DNA of 6,359 nt from Nitriliruptoraceae bacterium (GTDB taxonomy: Bacteria > Actinomycetota > Nitriliruptoria > Nitriliruptorales > Nitriliruptoraceae). The notes under the pieces were generated by a model. The model had not been told where the DNA came from, did no database searches, and saw only the letters and a list, made by a program, of their open reading frames with translations. The DNA lies in contig PWEU01000409.1 of NCBI GenBank assembly GCA_003554005.1, positions 1-6,359 on the forward strand. The letters are read 5' to 3'. Shown piece by piece: positions 6,077-6,359 of the stretch (position 1 is the stretch's first letter; every line of letters begins with the position of its first letter). The position numbers and the translations under genes are program-made.

Positions 6077-6359
6077 CTGAGCACCGTGGCCGTCCACGCC
6101 TCGATCCACGCCTCTCGCTGCTCACCGATCACCGTCGGGTCGAGCTCCAGCGGGTCGCTCGGGATCACGGCGTGCTCGACGAACACCTCGGGAAGCTCGG
6201 CCTCGGTGTTGACGGGGAAGACGAACATCGTGAGCGGCACGTCCTCCTGGAAGGTGGTGGACAGCAGGAAGTCCACGAGCTCCTCCGCCTCCGCGCGCCG
6301 CTCGGTGCCGGCGAGGATGCCGACGAACTCGACCTGGCGGAAGCAGGACGCCTCGATCA
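6073..6359 (-). CDS. thiB: Thiamine-type ABC transporter substrate-binding protein, C-terminal part (runs off right edge)
   Basis: The last 94 codons of a periplasmic-type binding protein; the signal peptide and most of the fold lie beyond the right edge. The visible protein contains ASCFRQVEFVGILAGTE, then ELVDFLLSTTFQEDVPLTMF, then FVFPVNTEAELPEVFVEHAV, and ends GEQREAWIEAWTATVLR. This aligns by eye with the C-terminus of E. coli ThiB/TbpA, which has FRQVEYAGVL, a VSPAFQ..IP stretch, a YPV motif and an ending of the form QRQAWISEW. These regions include the helix and tail that pack next to the ligand site in the family. In actinobacteria it would be a lipoprotein or anchored protein outside the membrane, which cannot be checked here. 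The frame is open to the window edge, so an internal GTG at 6276 is not the start. The TGA (6075-6073) overlaps the thiP GTG. This is the best evidence that the importer carries thiamine or its phosphates. Confidence 0.85.
   Translation of the reverse strand, partial: IEASCFRQVEFVGILAGTERRAEAEELVDFLLSTTFQEDVPLTMFVFPVNTEAELPEVFVEHAVIPSDPLELDPTVIGEQREAWIEAWTATVLR

Noticed and set aside
6073..6276. Separate small 67-aa gene starting at GTG 6276
   Set aside because: The frame stays open to the window edge, and the upstream residues (FRQVEFVGILAGTE) match the ThiB family, so this is the end of a longer gene.
4355..6359. Iron(III) or spermidine/putrescine importer instead of thiamine
   Set aside because: The ATPase alone would allow this, but the fused two-domain permease and the ThiB-like tail (FRQVEFVG near the start, REAWIEAW at the end) fit the thiamine family better. 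Substrate is still not proven.

Overview
The window comes from a high-GC actinobacterium. The DNA is very GC-rich with strongly G/C-biased third codon positions, GTG and ATG starts are mixed, and the protein sequences resemble actinobacterial homologues by recall. Every gene I can support lies on the minus strand, so genetic order runs from the right edge to the left edge. The window is almost fully coding; the longest gap is about 120 bp.

Right part (6359 down to 3291): an ABC importer of the thiamine / thiamine-phosphate type in the order thiB (C-terminal end only), thiP, thiQ. thiB and thiP share a GTGA stop/start overlap, and thiP and thiQ share a TGATG overlap, so translation is probably coupled. 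ThiB would capture the ligand outside the membrane, ThiP (two fused permease halves) forms the channel, and ThiQ hydrolyses ATP. 42 bp after thiQ, on the same strand, is a small MOSC-domain gene (3248 to 2733). It may share the transcript; any link to thiamine or sulfur chemistry is inference.

Middle and left part (2732 down to 189): a 120-bp intergenic stretch, which holds a GC-rich hairpin at the MOSC stop codon and a weak candidate promoter/operator, precedes a full-length cytoplasmic family 3 glycoside hydrolase (probable beta-glucosidase, 807 aa). It has the SDW nucleophile motif, an FnIII-like domain and a C-terminal helical extension. 35 bp further on, a new gene begins and runs off the left edge. 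Its 51 visible residues resemble the N-terminus of an actinobacterial protein-tyrosine-phosphatase-like family, but the catalytic part is outside the window.

I see no RNA genes, mobile elements, CRISPR arrays or clear novel system. This reads as ordinary chromosomal housekeeping and sugar-utilisation DNA; the more interesting points are the thiBPQ-MOSC linkage, the GH3 C-terminal extension and the candidate regulatory repeats.
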